In this document: one piece after another, positions 12,930 to 13,947 of the stretch
How positions within the stretch are numbered: the stretch's first letter is position 1
Layout of the letters: each line of letters starts with the position of its first letter
Origin: Anaerolineae bacterium
GTDB taxonomy: Bacteria; Chloroflexota; Anaerolineae; Epilineales; JAHCIE01
Assembly: GCA_026129385.1 (NCBI GenBank)
Contig: JAHCIE010000057.1
Location: forward strand, 1 to 13,947
Direction: 5' to 3'
Length of the DNA: 13,947 nt
Translations under genes and position numbers: made by a program
The notes under the pieces: model-generated
The model's input: the letters and a program-made list of their open reading frames with translations, nothing else
What the model was told of the DNA's origin: nothing
Databases searched by the model: none

Positions 12930-13549
12930 GGGCCTTCGTCCAGGTCGCGACCGACCCCGTAGGCGATCGCCAGGGCCAGTAGCAGGCTCACCATCGCCAG
13001 CCCCCCCAGGACGAGGGGCGAGGTATCGAGACCGCTATAGAAAACCTCGAAGCCGCTCTGCAACGTCAACAAGCCCAGGCCCGCTGCGAAGGTGGCGCGG
13101 CCGAGTACCACCAACACCAGGCCCATTGCCGCCAGCCAGGCCGCCGGGGCGAGGGTGATGTTAGCCCCCTCAAAGCCCGCCTGACTCAGCCCCGTACCAA
13201 GGAGGCCTGCCCCGATGACCGCGACCGCCGCCGCACGAAACAGGAGATCGTTGACGGTGGGGGGCCAGACCAGGGCGCGGCGGGCGGAGTCCGTGATAAA
13301 GCCTTCGCCGCCGGGGTGGTGCTCAGCAGCCCGCGCCGCCACATAGAGAATGGCGCACACGACGGCCCCCACGATGATGTTAACAGCCGCCACTTGCAGC
13401 GCGACGAAGCGCGCCAACAAGACGCCAACCACCAGGTACTGCGTCAACAGGGCCAGCACCGCGATGCGCCAGTCGGCAGCGATAGCCAGGATCGCCGTGC
13501 AGGCTACGATGCCCAGGAAGAGCAGGGCCGGGCTGAGGACGGTTTCCAT
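12926..13549 (-). CDS. Membrane protein in a complex-I/Mrp-like operon
   Basis: This encodes 207 residues with six or more hydrophobic segments: about 5-24, 27-47, 50-72, 104-121, 134-160 and 175-198, with a charged loop at 73-100. The first half (LTQYLVVGVLLARFVALQVAAVNIIVGAVVCAILYVAAR) looks like small Mrp or hydrogenase membrane subunits. The last three segments have the size and layout of a NuoK/MnhC-like protein (LGRATFAAGLGLLTLQSGFEVFYSGL region), but the NuoK channel Glu is not at its usual place; E168 is the only acidic residue there. It may be a fused or expanded K-like subunit. It starts at ATG 13549, one base inside the previous stop (TAATG), and overlaps the next gene by GTGA, so all three are made together. 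The function is inferred only from context. Confidence 0.65.
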   Translation of the reverse strand: METVLSPALLFLGIVACTAILAIAADWRIAVLALLTQYLVVGVLLARFVALQVAAVNIIVGAVVCAILYVAARAAEHHPGGEGFITDSARRALVWPPTVNDLLFRAAAVAVIGAGLLGTGLSQAGFEGANITLAPAAWLAAMGLVLVVLGRATFAAGLGLLTLQSGFEVFYSGLDTSPLVLGGLAMVSLLLALAIAYGVGRDLDEGP

Positions 13550-13947
13550 TAGGATTGCGCCAGGAGGGCCAGGGCCAGGATGAAGGCGAAGATGACCAGC
13601 ATCCCTACGTAGCGCTCACCCGCACCGAGGCTTGCCAGGGTCTGAAACAGGCCCAGGCCCACCCGTACCGGCCGCCAACGCCGCCGGTACAGCCAGTCCA
13701 TCGACAGCAGCGCGCCCAGGTCGCGGACGGTGCGCGAGTCGGGCGGCAGCTGTGCCCGAACCAGACTCAGCCCCAGGCCAGCCAGCCACGCGCCCAGGAG
13801 CAGACCAACAATCAGCGTAGCCATGTTGGGCGGCGTACCGCGCACACCGTCGGCGATGACACTCAACCCCACCGGGCCGCTGGCAACTTCAGCCGCCGGC
13901 GCGATAAGCGCGGGCACGACGCCTATGGCGACCAGGGCGACCGCGAG
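13549..13947 (-). CDS. C-terminus of a NuoL/MrpA-like membrane subunit (5' end outside window)
   Basis: The frame is open to the window edge, so 132 C-terminal residues are visible and the start is off the right end (an internal GTG at 13917 is not a convincing start). It shows a hydrophobic segment at the edge (LAVALVAIGVVPALIAPAA), a second one (MATLIVGLLLGAWLAGLGLSLV), a basic cytoplasmic stretch (MDWLYRRRWRPVRVGLGL) and a final membrane helix (MLVIFAFILALALLAQS). The WLYRR element followed by a long amphipathic part resembles the C-terminal ends of NuoL/MrpA-type transporters. It is the first visible gene of the three-gene membrane operon and its stop overlaps the next start by one base. 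The rest of the operon, outside the window, should show what complex this is. Confidence 0.6.
   Translation of the reverse strand, partial: LAVALVAIGVVPALIAPAAEVASGPVGLSVIADGVRGTPPNMATLIVGLLLGAWLAGLGLSLVRAQLPPDSRTVRDLGALLSMDWLYRRRWRPVRVGLGLFQTLASLGAGERYVGMLVIFAFILALALLAQS

Overview
This window looks like a piece of a high-GC bacterial chromosome, most likely from Chloroflexota (Anaerolineae or a relative). The evidence is indirect. Two secreted proteins carry Thr/Pro-rich linkers next to an LFLPYVVR or LYLPLVAR motif of a kind I associate with Chloroflexota exported proteins, the housekeeping genes are GC-rich with short spacing, and FtsK has an extra segment before its conserved core. No rRNA or other marker gene is present, so the assignment is inferred.

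Left part (1-1752) is accessory in character and looks less GC-rich than the rest. It holds the 3' end of a secreted protein gene, a bidirectional terminator, a small secreted protein of unknown function on the minus strand, a 304-base gap, and a LuxR/NarL-type regulator whose receiver domain has lost its phosphorylation residues. The gap contains five GGCAA motifs spaced 22, 23, 21 and 22 bases, most of them paired with a TTRCC half-site. They lie just upstream of a plausible extended -10 promoter for the small secreted protein. This looks like a self-contained regulator, operator-array and exported-protein module.

Middle part (1771-7504) is housekeeping. A minus-strand operon runs rnz (RNase Z) -> CNNM/CBS membrane protein -> thrC (threonine synthase) and ends at a 13-bp hairpin. 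The rnz message is predicted to be leaderless. A divergent plus-strand operon couples a 75-residue stand-alone ClpX-type zinc finger to ddl (D-Ala-D-Ala ligase) through an ATGA overlap. It is followed by a universal stress protein gene with its own promoters and a very strong 16-18 bp bidirectional terminator.

Right part (7519-13947) is entirely on the minus strand. In transcription order it has a complex-I/Mrp-like membrane module of three overlapping genes (C-terminus of a NuoL/MrpA-like subunit, a 207-residue membrane protein, and a NuoN-like subunit lacking several of the usual channel charges). Then comes a perfect TTGACA-17-TATAAT promoter with a structured leader driving a three-S1-domain RNA-binding protein, a hairpin, ftsK, and a small exported protein overlapping the end of ftsK.

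The most interesting items are the GGCAA operator array with its degenerate regulator, the charge-stripped NuoN-like subunit, the leader of the S1 gene with pseudoknot potential, and the zinc-finger/ddl coupling. All functions are read from sequence by eye and no database search was possible.
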